A DNA stretch of 64,000 bases, taken from Bacillus sp. M6-12 (GTDB taxonomy: Bacteria; Bacillota; Bacilli; Bacillales; DSM-1321). Positions within the stretch are counted from its first letter, which is position 1, and every line of letters begins with the position of its first letter. This document shows positions 8,784 to 17,264 of the stretch, one piece after another. Both the position numbers and the translations under genes were made by a program. A model generated the notes under the pieces. It did not search any database. It saw nothing but the letters and a program-made list of their open reading frames with translations, and was not told where the DNA came from. Location: positions 186,001-250,000 of the forward strand of contig NZ_PGVF01000016.1 of NCBI RefSeq assembly GCF_002860285.1. The letters run 5' to 3'.

Positions 8784-10241
8784 ATGGCTCTCAAAATTAA
8801 AACAAATGACAAACATATTCAGGCATTAGCAGATATTGTTGGCAGCCCCCGTTCGATCCTTTACCAAAAGGAAGACCTGATAGCTTATGATTGTGATGGC
8901 TTTACGCTGCATAAGCATTTGCCAAAGGCCGTTGTTTTTCCGAAGGACACACAGGAAGTTTCCCGGCTTGTGAAATATTGTTCCGACAACGATCTTCCTT
9001 TTCTTGCACGTGGAGCAGGAACCGGCCTTAGCGGCGGTGCCATTCCCGTAAATGGAGAAATTATTATCAGTTTGGTTAAAATGAAGCGTCTATTAAGTGT
9101 TGATTTAGAAAATAGGCGTGCTGTTGTAGAACCTGGTTTTGTAAACCTTAAACTGACAAATTCAATCTCTGATAAAGGATATTATTATGCCCCGGACCCA
9201 TCAAGCCAATATTGCTGTACCATCGGCGGCAATGTAGCTGAAAATGCAGGCGGTGCCCACTGTTTAAAATACGGTGTAACCACGAACCATATTCTCGGGC
9301 TTGAAGTGGTATTGCCAAATGGCGATATTATCGATATTGGCCAAAACGGGATTCCTGATGCCCCTGGATACGATCTGCTTGGTTTATTGACTGGATCGGA
9401 AGGAACACTAGGCATTGTTACGAAAATAACGGTCCGTATCCTGAAGAATCCGGAAGCGAAGCAAACGGTGCTCGCCTATTTTGATAGTGTAATCGATGGA
9501 AGCCAGGCAGTATCTGATATTATTTCAGCCGGCATCGTTCCAGCAGCCCTTGAGATGATGGACAAAACAGCAATTGAAGGTGTTGAAGCAGCTGCCTTTC
9601 CTGTAGGCCATCCAAGGGATATTGAGGCAGTGCTCCTTATAGAAGTAGATGGGATTTCAGCTGGAATCGATGAGCAAATAGATCAGATCCTTGAAGTTTG
9701 CAAAAATAGAAATGTCCGTGAAGTAAGAGCTGCTAAAGATGAACAGGAACGCGCCAGATGGTGGGCCAACCGCAAAACTGGATTTGGGGCGATGGGAGCT
9801 ATCTCTGCTGATTATTTGGTGCAGGATGGTGTTATCCCAAGAAGCAAGCTGCCTGAAGTGCTAAGCAGAATCAACAAAATCAGTGAAGAATCAGGGCTGC
9901 GGATTGCGAACATTTTCCATGCAGGCGACGGGAATCTTCACCCGCTTGTTCTGTTCGATGCGAGGATACCAGGACAGTCTGAAAAAGCGCTTGAAGCTGG
10001 AAGTGCATGCTTGCAGGTTTGTGCTGATGTAGGCGGAACAATAACCGGTGAACATGGTGTTGGTATAGAGAAAAGAGAAGAAATGCGCTTTGTGTTTAAT
10101 GACGATGAAATTATCGCACAAACAAATATTCGCGATGTCTTTAATAATAAGAATCTATTAAACGCTGGAAAACTGTTCCCCTCACCTGGACGCTGCGTCG
10201 AAATCAAGAAAGAAATGAAGGCTGCTGCGGCAGCACAGTAG
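8784..10241 (+). CDS. glcD: Glycolate oxidase subunit GlcD, FAD-linked
   Basis: The 485-residue FAD-linked oxidase is of GlcD length. The FAD-binding PCMH domain shows FPKDTQEVSRLVKYC, the loop ARGAGTGLSGGAIP, and DPSSQYCCTIGGNVAENAGG with a glycine-rich GSEGTLGIVT block. The C-terminal cap has the conserved NIFHAGDGNLHP and GTITGEHGVGIEKR, in which the histidines line the active site. It is the catalytic subunit converting 2-hydroxy acids (glycolate, possibly D-lactate) to 2-oxo acids. It starts with ATG behind AAAGGGGG and is the last gene of the glcEFD unit; a hairpin follows. Glycolate rather than D-lactate is inferred from the neighbouring malate synthase G. Confidence 0.9.
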   Translation: MALKIKTNDKHIQALADIVGSPRSILYQKEDLIAYDCDGFTLHKHLPKAVVFPKDTQEVSRLVKYCSDNDLPFLARGAGTGLSGGAIPVNGEIIISLVKMKRLLSVDLENRRAVVEPGFVNLKLTNSISDKGYYYAPDPSSQYCCTIGGNVAENAGGAHCLKYGVTTNHILGLEVVLPNGDIIDIGQNGIPDAPGYDLLGLLTGSEGTLGIVTKITVRILKNPEAKQTVLAYFDSVIDGSQAVSDIISAGIVPAALEMMDKTAIEGVEAAAFPVGHPRDIEAVLLIEVDGISAGIDEQIDQILEVCKNRNVREVRAAKDEQERARWWANRKTGFGAMGAISADYLVQDGVIPRSKLPEVLSRINKISEESGLRIANIFHAGDGNLHPLVLFDARIPGQSEKALEAGSACLQVCADVGGTITGEHGVGIEKREEMRFVFNDDEIIAQTNIRDVFNNKNLLNAGKLFPSPGRCVEIKKEMKAAAAAQ

Positions 10242-10273
10242 AAATACCGGCGTTTTGGGGGGCGAACGTGGTA

Positions 10274-10311
10274 CAAAGCATGGCGGGTTTATATTAATCC
10301 GCCATGCTTTG
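10274..10311 (+). terminator. Hairpin after glcD, probable terminator
   Basis: Perfect 13-bp stem CAAAGCATGGCGG / CCGCCATGCTTTG with a 12-nt loop. The tail (ATAAAAGCG) is not T-rich, so termination may be incomplete. Confidence 0.55.
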
Positions 10312-10312
10312 A

Positions 10313-10326
10313 TAAAAGCGCTTCCT
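10313..10326 (+). promoter_or_regulatory. Probable cre (CcpA) site upstream of malate synthase G
   Basis: TAAAAGCGCTTCCT matches 13 of 14 positions of TGWAARCGYTWNCW (A for G at position 2). It lies about 135 bases before the malate synthase gene, next to the operator-like repeat at 10396, and fits glucose repression of glycolate use. Confidence 0.55.
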
Positions 10327-10395
10327 CTTTTCTGCATAAATTTTAAGAATATTATTGATATTGTTTAAATTCTCATGATATATTTTTTATACAAA

Positions 10396-10416
10396 ATAAA
10401 AAACAGTGTTTTGTAA
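10396..10416 (+). promoter_or_regulatory. Second copy of the AAAC-NN-TGTTT operator
   Basis: The 21 bp ATAAAAAAC, AGT, GTTTTGTAA match the palindrome at 6046 in 16 of 21 positions and end 45 bases before the malate synthase start. AAAAC/GTTTT forms the symmetric core. Confidence 0.6.
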
Positions 10417-10461
10417 TAACGAACAAAATGAGACGGCCGACATTTAAGGAGGAAACACGTG

Positions 10462-12642
10462 ATGACTGACTATGTAAAAGTAGGGAAACTTCAAGTTGCA
10501 CAAGTTCTTTTCAATTTTATTAACTCGGAAGCGCTTCCTGGAAGCGGATTGGGAAGAGACGAATTTTGGGATGGATTTGAAGCTCTTGTTAATGATCTGA
10601 CACCAAAAAACAAGGAACTTTTGGCTCGCCGTGACGAGATTCAGAATAAGATTAATGAATGGCATCGCGAACATAAGGATGGCTATGATTTTACAGATTA
10701 TAAGGCCTTCTTGGAGGATCTTGGCTATCTGGAGCCTGAGGCCGAGGATTACAAGATTACTACTGAAGGAGTAGATGCAGAAATTGCAATTCAGGCAGGG
10801 CCGCAATTGGTGGTCCCGGTCAATAACGCAAGATATGCAATCAACGCTGCCAACGCTCGCTGGGGAAGCCTTTACGATGCCCTTTATGGGACGGATGCAA
10901 TCAGTGAGGAAGACGGAGCAGAACGTGGCAGCAGCTACAATCCAGTGCGCGGAGAAAAAGTCATCGCATTTGCGAAGGAGTTCCTTGACCAGGCTGCTCC
11001 CCTGAACGGAGCATCCCATAAGGACGCTACAGGTTATGCCATTATTGATGGAAAACTTTCCGTTCCTTTAAGCAACGGTGAAACTGCAAGTCTGGCCGAG
11101 GAAGAGAAGCTTGCAGGTTATCAGGGACATGCTGAAAACCCTGATGCTGTATTATTGAAAAATAACGGTCTTCATTTTGAAATCCAGATCGACCGAAGCC
11201 ATGCCATCGGCAAAACAGACGCTGCGGGAGTTAAAGACGTCCTTTTGGAAGCGGCAGTAACGACGATCATGGACTGTGAGGACTCCGTTACAGCGGTTGA
11301 TGCAGAGGATAAAGTTCTAGTTTACCGCAATTGGCTTGGCCTCATGAAGGGTGATTTGGCTGCTACTTTTAAAAAGGGCAGCAAGTCTATGACTAGAACG
11401 CTTAACCCTGACCGTACCTATACCTCTCCGTCAGACCAGGAGTTCACACTTCGCGGGCGTTCACTCATGTTCGTTCGTAATGTAGGGCATTTAATGTCCA
11501 TTAATGCAATTTTGGATGGAGAAGGACAGGAGATTCAAGAAGGAATTCTTGACACAGTAGTAACATCACTTCTTGGGAAGCATACTTTGCTTGGAACCGG
11601 AAAATATCAAAATACTTCTAAAAACTCCATTTATATCGTTAAACCGAAGATGCATGGCTCCAGAGAGGTTGCTTTCGCCAATGAACTGTTTGACCGTACT
11701 GAAGACCTGCTTGGCCTTGAGCGGAATACGCTTAAGATCGGTGTAATGGATGAAGAGCGCCGCACAAGCTTAAATTTAAAAGCATCCATCCGTGAAGTTA
11801 AAGATCGCGTTGTCTTTATAAATACTGGGTTCCTGGACAGAACGGGAGACGAAATGCATACTTCCATGGAAGCAGGCCCGATGATCCGTAAAAATGACAT
11901 GAAAGCAACAGCTTGGCTGACCGGCTATGAAAAATCTAATGTAAATACCGGACTTTCTGTCGGCTTCCAGGGACGCGCCCAAATTGGTAAAGGTATGTGG
12001 GCAATGCCAGATTTAATGGCGGAAATGATGAAGCAGAAAATTGGCCATCTGAAGGCAGGAGCCAATACAGCATGGGTGCCATCACCAACTGCTGCCACAT
12101 TGCATGCTCTTCACTACCATCAGATTGATGTTACAGAAGTTCAAAATGAATTGCTAAATGACATTAAGGATTTACGGGATGATATCCTGCAAATTCCTGT
12201 TGCAGCTAATCCGGAATGGACTAAGGAAGAGATTCAGGAAGAACTGGATAACAACGCCCAGGGTATTCTTGGTTATGTTGTTCGCTGGGTAGAGCAGGGA
12301 GTCGGATGCTCAAAGGTTCCTGACTTCTACAATGTCGGCTTAATGGAAGACCGTGCAACACTAAGGATTTCCAGCCAGCATATGGCTAACTGGCTTCATC
12401 ACGGAATTGTTACAAAAGAACAGGTATTGGAAACTATGAAGCGGATGGCAAAGGTTGTAGATAAACAAAACGCTGGAGATTCAGCTTACCTTCCAATGGC
12501 CGTAGATTATGATAACTCCGTAGCTTTCCAGGCTGCCTGTGATCTTGTTTTCCTTGGCTATGATCAGCCAAATGGCTACACAGAGCCTATTTTGCACCGC
12601 CGCCGTTTAGAGGCGAAAGCAAAGTTTGCGGTAAAACAATAA
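10462..12642 (+). CDS. glcB: Malate synthase G
   Basis: Malate synthase G condenses glyoxylate with acetyl-CoA to malate. At about 726 residues it has the G-isoform length (the A isoform is about 530). Diagnostic blocks include [53 protein letters not shown] with the catalytic Arg, [22 protein letters not shown], and the C-terminal [20 protein letters not shown] carrying the catalytic Asp. It lies directly after the glycolate oxidase genes and consumes their product. ATG 10462 is preferred (AAGGAGGAA eight bases upstream) over the adjacent GTG 10459. A cre-like site and an island-wide operator lie upstream. This route would let glycolate feed the TCA cycle. Confidence 0.96.
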   Translation: MTDYVKVGKLQVAQVLFNFINSEALPGSGLGRDEFWDGFEALVNDLTPKNKELLARRDEIQNKINEWHREHKDGYDFTDYKAFLEDLGYLEPEAEDYKITTEGVDAEIAIQAGPQLVVPVNNARYAINAANARWGSLYDALYGTDAISEEDGAERGSSYNPVRGEKVIAFAKEFLDQAAPLNGASHKDATGYAIIDGKLSVPLSNGETASLAEEEKLAGYQGHAENPDAVLLKNNGLHFEIQIDRSHAIGKTDAAGVKDVLLEAAVTTIMDCEDSVTAVDAEDKVLVYRNWLGLMKGDLAATFKKGSKSMTRTLNPDRTYTSPSDQEFTLRGRSLMFVRNVGHLMSINAILDGEGQEIQEGILDTVVTSLLGKHTLLGTGKYQNTSKNSIYIVKPKMHGSREVAFANELFDRTEDLLGLERNTLKIGVMDEERRTSLNLKASIREVKDRVVFINTGFLDRTGDEMHTSMEAGPMIRKNDMKATAWLTGYEKSNVNTGLSVGFQGRAQIGKGMWAMPDLMAEMMKQKIGHLKAGANTAWVPSPTAATLHALHYHQIDVTEVQNELLNDIKDLRDDILQIPVAANPEWTKEEIQEELDNNAQGILGYVVRWVEQGVGCSKVPDFYNVGLMEDRATLRISSQHMANWLHHGIVTKEQVLETMKRMAKVVDKQNAGDSAYLPMAVDYDNSVAFQAACDLVFLGYDQPNGYTEPILHRRRLEAKAKFAVKQ

Positions 12643-12658
12643 TTTTGAAAACATCAAG

Positions 12659-12684
12659 GGGCATTCTAAGCAATTAGAATGCCC
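12659..12684 (+). terminator. Intergenic hairpin after malate synthase G
   Basis: Perfect 10-bp stem GGGCATTCTA / TAGAATGCCC with a 6-nt loop. No T-tract follows, so readthrough into the next gene is expected; it may be a message-stabilising element. Confidence 0.45.
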
Positions 12685-12719
12685 TGAAATATCATAATAA
12701 ATGAAAAGAGGTTTTTGTG

Positions 12720-13502
12720 ATGAAATTCACCAGATTTTTAGCTGATGCTGCCGTCCATACAGGTGTTTTTGAAACAAACGATGTTATAAGGGAAATTAAC
12801 GGTGATATTTATGGAGAGTGGGAATATACAGGCAAGACATTTAGCCCTTTAGAAGTAAAGCTATTGGCACCGCTAGAACCGAACCAAATTATTGGAATTG
12901 GAGCGAACTATGTTTCCAAAGTTGCAGACCTTCCGGAACAGCTCCCTGAAATTCCGGTATTTTTCTTCAAGCCCGTATCATCGGTAATCGGACCTGAAGA
13001 TGAAATAGTCATCCCGAATGGAACTGAACAGGTTAAGTTCGAATCGGAGCTGGCGATCGTTATTGGGAAAGAAGCAAAAAATGTACCAGAGTCTGATGTG
13101 CTGGATTATGTTTTTGGTTATACAGTCGGAAATGATGTAACTGCACCGCACTTTTTCCATCAGGATGGCCACTGGACAATCGGCAAATCTTTTGATACGT
13201 TTACACCACTTGGCCCTGTAATTGAAACGGAACTGGATCCATTCAAAGTAAGGGTTGAAGCAAGGCTTAACGGTGCAGAAAAACAAAACAGCGCCACAGA
13301 GTTAATGATTATTCCAATTCGCAGAATGATTTCATATCTGACAAGCGTAATGACACTTAAACCAGGGGATATCATATTAACAGGAAGCCCTGTTGGAGCA
13401 GAGCTTGTAGGTTCCGGAGATGTAATCGAATGCAGTATAAGAGAAATTGGAGTCCTTCGCAACACGTTTACAGCAGTTAAGGAGAACGCTCCCGCACATT
13501 AA
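12720..13502 (+). CDS. Fumarylacetoacetate hydrolase family protein
   Basis: FAH-superfamily enzyme of 260 residues. The C-terminal fold is clear: VFFFKPVSSVIGPEDEI, then the metal-binding Glu pair in VKFESELAIVIGKEAKNV, the block GYTVGNDVT, and the end motif LKPGDIILTGSPVGAELVGSGDVI. Members hydrolyse or decarboxylate 2-oxo acids such as oxaloacetate, acylpyruvates or 2-hydroxyhepta-dienedioates. Here it lies between malate synthase G and an IclR regulator, so a role in 2-oxo acid clean-up (for example oxaloacetate tautomerisation or decarboxylation) is plausible but unproven. ATG 12720 is chosen over the adjacent GTG 12717 by spacing to AAGAGGT. The two-carbon context is the only functional clue. 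Confidence 0.8.
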   Translation: MKFTRFLADAAVHTGVFETNDVIREINGDIYGEWEYTGKTFSPLEVKLLAPLEPNQIIGIGANYVSKVADLPEQLPEIPVFFFKPVSSVIGPEDEIVIPNGTEQVKFESELAIVIGKEAKNVPESDVLDYVFGYTVGNDVTAPHFFHQDGHWTIGKSFDTFTPLGPVIETELDPFKVRVEARLNGAEKQNSATELMIIPIRRMISYLTSVMTLKPGDIILTGSPVGAELVGSGDVIECSIREIGVLRNTFTAVKENAPAH

Positions 13503-13540
13503 ATTGCGCTACTAATGAAATTGACATGATTAGTTTATTA

Positions 13541-13568
13541 GCTCCGGTCTATTAAGCCGGAGCCTTTC
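13541..13568 (+). terminator. Weak terminator before the IclR gene
   Basis: GCTCCGG / CCGGAGC stem (7 bp) with a 9-nt loop, followed by CTTTCT. It is short and the T-tract is broken. Confidence 0.45.
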
Positions 13569-13585
13569 TGATAGAGGTGAGCATA

Positions 13586-14362
13586 GTGGAAAGAGAGAAC
13601 ATGGTAAAGTCCGTGAGCCGTGCCTTGGATATTATTACAATCGTAAGCCTGAAAAAAGGCGGAGCAGGCGTTACGGAGATAGCCAATCAAATAGATATAA
13701 ATAAAAGTTCGGTTTACCGAATTCTTTCGACACTTGTTCAATATGGTTATATTGAACAGGATGAAGAAACAGGAAGGTATAAGCTTGGATATAAATTTTT
13801 GGAAATCAGCTCGAAGCTTCTGGATTCTATTGACTTGCGGGCTGAAGCGAAGCCATATTTGCAGGAGCTGGAAAATGACACGAACGAGGTTATCCACCTG
13901 GTTGTTTACGATCAGGGAGAAGTCGTTTACATTGAGAAGCTTGAAGGAAATGAAACGCTTCGGATGCACTCCAAGGTTGGGAAACGCGCCCCTATGCACT
14001 GTACTTCCGTTGGAAAAGCAATCCTTGCCTATTTGCCAGCCAACATTGTTCTGGATATCCTCGAGCGTAAAGGTATGCCTCTGCATACAGACAAAACAAT
14101 TACAGATAAAGATGCATTTCTTCATGAGTTAAACTCGGTAAGGCAAAAAGGCTTTGCGCTGGATTTGGAGGAGAATGAATATGGGATCACATGTATCGCG
14201 GTTCCAATTTTTGACCATCTTGGGAAGGCAATAGCTGCGGTCAGTATTTCCGGCCCGACCATGCGCATGAATGAAGAACGATTGAAGCAGCTTCAGGAAA
14301 AAATGCTCCATGTAGGAAACCAAATTTCTAGAAGACTGGGATATGAAAGCAAAATAAGTTGA
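13586..14362 (+). CDS. IclR family transcriptional regulator
   Basis: About 258 residues. The N-terminal winged helix (SVSRALDIITIVS, GVTEIANQIDINKSSVYRILSTL) is followed by the IclR effector domain with RAEAKPYLQELENDTNEVIHLVV, the substrate-pocket block HSKVGKRAPMHCTSVGKAILAYL, and the C-terminal GITCIAVPIFDHLGKAIAAVSISGP. Effectors in this family are small carboxylates, among them glyoxylate. GTG 13586 follows AGAGGTG by six bases; an in-frame GTG at 13577 is inside that site. It lies in the middle of the glycolate island, between sites of an AAAC-NN-TGTTT type known for IclR-family regulators, so it probably controls the island, either alone or with the GntR protein. Confidence 0.88.
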   Translation: MERENMVKSVSRALDIITIVSLKKGGAGVTEIANQIDINKSSVYRILSTLVQYGYIEQDEETGRYKLGYKFLEISSKLLDSIDLRAEAKPYLQELENDTNEVIHLVVYDQGEVVYIEKLEGNETLRMHSKVGKRAPMHCTSVGKAILAYLPANIVLDILERKGMPLHTDKTITDKDAFLHELNSVRQKGFALDLEENEYGITCIAVPIFDHLGKAIAAVSISGPTMRMNEERLKQLQEKMLHVGNQISRRLGYESKIS

Positions 14363-14414
14363 AAAAAGTTGTACCCGATATCTTTAGTAAAGGTATATCG
14401 GACAACTTTTTTTG
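14362..14414 (+). terminator. Terminator of the IclR gene
   Basis: AAAAAAGTTGT pairs with ACAACTTTTTTT, with the inner CCGATAT/ATATCGG pairing. A long T-rich tail follows. Confidence 0.85.
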
Positions 14415-14446
14415 TTTTTTACTATTTTTAAATTTTCAAAATATTA

Positions 14447-14474
14447 TTGAAATTAATTGAAAACTTTGTATAAT
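14447..14474 (+). promoter_or_regulatory. Sigma-A-type promoter of the permease gene
   Basis: TTGAAA (14447-14452), 16-nt spacer, TATAAT (14469-14474). It would start transcription near 14481, leaving a leader of about 115 nt that contains the two palindromic elements annotated next. Confidence 0.6.
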
Positions 14475-14489
14475 TGGTATTAGAATTAC

Positions 14490-14509
14490 ATCATGTTATA
14501 TAACATGAT
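14490..14509 (+). promoter_or_regulatory. Perfect 20-bp palindrome in the permease leader
   Basis: ATCATGTTATATAACATGAT is its own reverse complement and begins about ten bases after the predicted transcription start. A partial copy (GTTATATAAC) follows at about 14517. The core TGTTATATAACA recurs at 61448-61459. Position and symmetry suggest a dimeric repressor; the GntR protein at 5307 is one candidate. Confidence 0.55.
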
Positions 14510-14547
14510 TCCTATAGTTATATAACAACGTTTCTCTTTCCGCAACA

Positions 14548-14568
14548 TTAAAAAACAATGTTTGTTAT
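14548..14568 (+). promoter_or_regulatory. Third copy of the AAAC-NN-TGTTT operator
   Basis: TTAAAAAAC, AA, TGTTTGTTAT matches the palindrome at 6046 at 16 of 21 positions. It lies 26 bases before the permease start, downstream of the predicted promoter, so it would act as a roadblock or mark a second start site. Confidence 0.55.
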
Positions 14569-14594
14569 TATGAAACGCAAGGGGGAGATGTATT

Positions 14595-16388
14595 ATGAGT
14601 ACGGGGATTTTGGCCTTTTTATCTCTTTTACCAATTCTTGTAGTCGGAATCTTTTTAGTTGGACTCAGATGGCCCGCAAGTAAAGCAATGCCGATTTCTT
14701 ATCTGGTTGCAGTCGGTCTTGCGCTGTTTGTCTGGAAAGTGCCAGGAGCAAATGTGGCGGCTGCTTCAATCAACGGCCTGGTAGTAGCAGGAACGCTATT
14801 GTACATTATTTTTGGAGCTATTTTGCTGCTTAATACGCTTCAGGAAAGCGGCGGATTAAAAACTATTCGTCAGGGATTCACGGATATAACGACGGATCGG
14901 CGGATTCAGGTTATCATTATTGCCTGGCTATTTGGCTCATTTATTGAAGGAGCATCCGGATTCGGGACACCTGCAGCAGTAGCTGTGCCATTGCTTGTGG
15001 GATTAGGTTTTCCTGCTATGGCGGCCGTTATTGCCGGTATGGTAATTCAAAGTACCCCTGTTTCGTTTGGTGCTGTTGGAACACCAATGCTTGTTGGGGT
15101 CCAAACAGGTTTATCGGCTGATCCCAGCATAACTGATAATTTTTTGGCCTTGGTCACTGGCATTGGAGGCCAGGTAGCAATTCTTCATATGATTGCCGGT
15201 ACACTTGTCCCGCTCTTTGTTGTTGCCTTAATGACTAGGTTCTTTGGGAAAAACAAAACTTTTACTGAAGGGATTAAGGTATGGAAATTCGCATTGTTCG
15301 CAGCTTTTTCCATGACGATTCCTTATGTTATAGTTGCCAATGTGCTTGGACCTGAATTTCCATCAATGATTGGCGGCTTAGTTGGTTTGGCAATTGTCGT
15401 TTTTGCAGCTAAAAAAGGGTTCCTCATGCCTTCTGAACAAGATGCATGGGATTTTGAAGAAAAGTCAAAATGGGATCCGGAATGGCTTGGAAATCTGGAA
15501 ATTAAAGAGGTTTCTCATAAAAGCGGTAACATGAGCATGGTCCGTGCATGGGCTCCTTACATTTTGGTAGGTGCATTTTTAGTATTATCAAGATTGAAAA
15601 CGCTTCCTATAATGACTTGGCTTCAGTCATGGACAGTTAAATTTGAAAATATTTTCGATTCAGGGATCACATCAAGTTTCCAGCCGTTATACTTACCAGG
15701 TACAATTTTTATACTTGTCACAATTATTACCTTCTTCTTGCATGGTATGAGTGGAAGCGCATACAAAAAAGCTTGGGCTGAATCTGGCAAAACAACACTC
15801 GCGGCTTCAACAGCACTTGTTTTTACTGTTCCTATGGTTCAGGTTTTCGCAAATACAGGCGGAGGTGCAGCAGGCTTTGATAAAATGCCTATAGAATTAG
15901 CAAATGGAGCTGCAGCATTAGCAGGAGAATTTTGGCCTTTCTTCGCTACATTTATTGGGGGAATCGGGGCTTTCATCGCGGGAAGCAATACGGTTAGTAA
16001 TATGATGTTTGCTCTGTTTCAATATGATGTTGGTTCGCAAATTGGCGTTGATGCTACATGGATCGTTGCCCTGCAGGCAGTAGGAGGGGCAGCTGGTAAT
16101 ATGATATGCGTTCATAACGTGGTAGCAGCTTCTGCAGTTGTTGGCCTTGTTGGTAAAGAAGGAGCAGTTATCCGAAAAACACTCTTTCCATTCGCATATT
16201 ACGCGCTATTATCCGGAGCAGTCGGTTATTCTATTGTATGGTATTCTCAAAAAGGGATCTTTAATCTAGGTTCAATAGTTGCAGTATTAATTGCTTTTGC
16301 TGCCATTTACATCATCGCTACAAATAACAAGCGGGCAAGTCTTTTGGTTGCTAATAATCCACAGGTTGATATAAAAGCAGCGAAATAA
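14595..16388 (+). CDS. L-lactate/glycolate permease family transporter
   Basis: Secondary carboxylate transporter of the LctP family (LldP/GlcA), 597 residues with about 12-14 transmembrane helices. Family blocks are evident: [23 protein letters not shown] near residue 80, [61 protein letters not shown], and near the end [15 protein letters not shown] and [27 protein letters not shown]. LldP and GlcA both carry lactate and glycolate, so the sequence alone does not decide. The placement among glycolate genes and the shared operator favour glycolate uptake. ATG with AAGGGGGAG upstream. A terminator follows, so it is probably its own unit. Confidence 0.92.
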   Translation: MSTGILAFLSLLPILVVGIFLVGLRWPASKAMPISYLVAVGLALFVWKVPGANVAAASINGLVVAGTLLYIIFGAILLLNTLQESGGLKTIRQGFTDITTDRRIQVIIIAWLFGSFIEGASGFGTPAAVAVPLLVGLGFPAMAAVIAGMVIQSTPVSFGAVGTPMLVGVQTGLSADPSITDNFLALVTGIGGQVAILHMIAGTLVPLFVVALMTRFFGKNKTFTEGIKVWKFALFAAFSMTIPYVIVANVLGPEFPSMIGGLVGLAIVVFAAKKGFLMPSEQDAWDFEEKSKWDPEWLGNLEIKEVSHKSGNMSMVRAWAPYILVGAFLVLSRLKTLPIMTWLQSWTVKFENIFDSGITSSFQPLYLPGTIFILVTIITFFLHGMSGSAYKKAWAESGKTTLAASTALVFTVPMVQVFANTGGGAAGFDKMPIELANGAAALAGEFWPFFATFIGGIGAFIAGSNTVSNMMFALFQYDVGSQIGVDATWIVALQAVGGAAGNMICVHNVVAASAVVGLVGKEGAVIRKTLFPFAYYALLSGAVGYSIVWYSQKGIFNLGSIVAVLIAFAAIYIIATNNKRASLLVANNPQVDIKAAK

Positions 16389-16414
16389 ATTCTTGATATT
16401 TAAAACCTGAAAAC

Positions 16415-16463
16415 TAAAAAATCAGGCCAATGTGTCCATGAACACATTGGTTTGATTTTTTTT
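16415..16463 (+). terminator. Terminator of the permease gene
   Basis: CCAATGTGT / ACACATTGG stem with flanking AAAAATCA/TGATTTTT pairing and a run of eight T. Confidence 0.9.
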
Positions 16464-16482
16464 ACTGAAAAAGGAGGCTTCC

Positions 16483-17250
16483 ATGAACCAGTATTCTGTC
16501 AACCTATCAACCATATTTACGGAAGTACCGTTTTTGGAACGGTTTAAAAAGGCAAAAGAAGCTGGCTTTTTATTTGCAGAGTGCCAATTTCCGTATACTT
16601 TTTCAATGGAAGATATTCAACAAAAGCTTGAGGATAATCAGGTTGCTTTGGCCTTAATTAATCTGCCGCCGGGAAATTGGGAACAGGGCGAGCGGGGATT
16701 GGCTGTTTTACCAGACAAAATTCAGGAATTTAAAGATTCTGTGGAAGAAGGAATCCGCTACGCCACCGCTTTAAAAGTCCCTAATATCCACTGTATGGCA
16801 GGAATTCTTTCTGAGGAAGCGGATAAAAAAGAAGCAAGAGAAATATATTTAGAGAATCTTACATATGCTGCTTCCTTAATGGCTAAGCAAAATCTATCGC
16901 TATTAATTGAGCCGATAAACTCTTTTGATATGCCCGGATATTTTTTATCCGACATTGAAGAGGCAAATAGTATCCTGTCAGAAGTGAATATGCCTAATGT
17001 GAAACTGCAGTTTGATTTCTACCATATTGAAAGAATTCATGGTAATCTGCTTGCAAACTTCAAGCGGTATAAAGATGTAATTGGCCATGTGCAGATAGCT
17101 GACTCACCGGGACGCCATCAGCCAGGCACAGGGAGTATTGATTATCAAAGGGTATTTGAATTTTTAAAAGAAGTGGAATACAAGGGTTTAATAGGCTTGG
17201 AGTATACTCCAAAGGGAAACAGCGAAAATAGCTTTGAGTGGCTTACATAA
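16483..17250 (+). CDS. hyi: Hydroxypyruvate isomerase family TIM-barrel protein
   Basis: Sugar phosphate isomerase/epimerase fold (AP-endonuclease-2-like TIM barrel), 255 residues, the length of hydroxypyruvate isomerase. Typical blocks are NLSTIFTEVPFLERFKKAKEAGF at the N-terminus, NLPPGNWEQGERGLAVLP, the metal-binding Glu in LLIEPINSFDMPGYFL, QFDFYHIERIHGNL and the C-terminal GHVQIADSPGRHQPGTGSIDY. Hyi interconverts hydroxypyruvate and tartronate semialdehyde. It is followed 14 bases later by a tartronate semialdehyde reductase gene, the standard pairing in glyoxylate assimilation. However, no glyoxylate carboligase gene is in the window, so the source of tartronate semialdehyde must be elsewhere. 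AAAGGAGG precedes the ATG. Confidence 0.85.
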   Translation: MNQYSVNLSTIFTEVPFLERFKKAKEAGFLFAECQFPYTFSMEDIQQKLEDNQVALALINLPPGNWEQGERGLAVLPDKIQEFKDSVEEGIRYATALKVPNIHCMAGILSEEADKKEAREIYLENLTYAASLMAKQNLSLLIEPINSFDMPGYFLSDIEEANSILSEVNMPNVKLQFDFYHIERIHGNLLANFKRYKDVIGHVQIADSPGRHQPGTGSIDYQRVFEFLKEVEYKGLIGLEYTPKGNSENSFEWLT

Positions 17251-17264
17251 GGGGGATTATGTTT

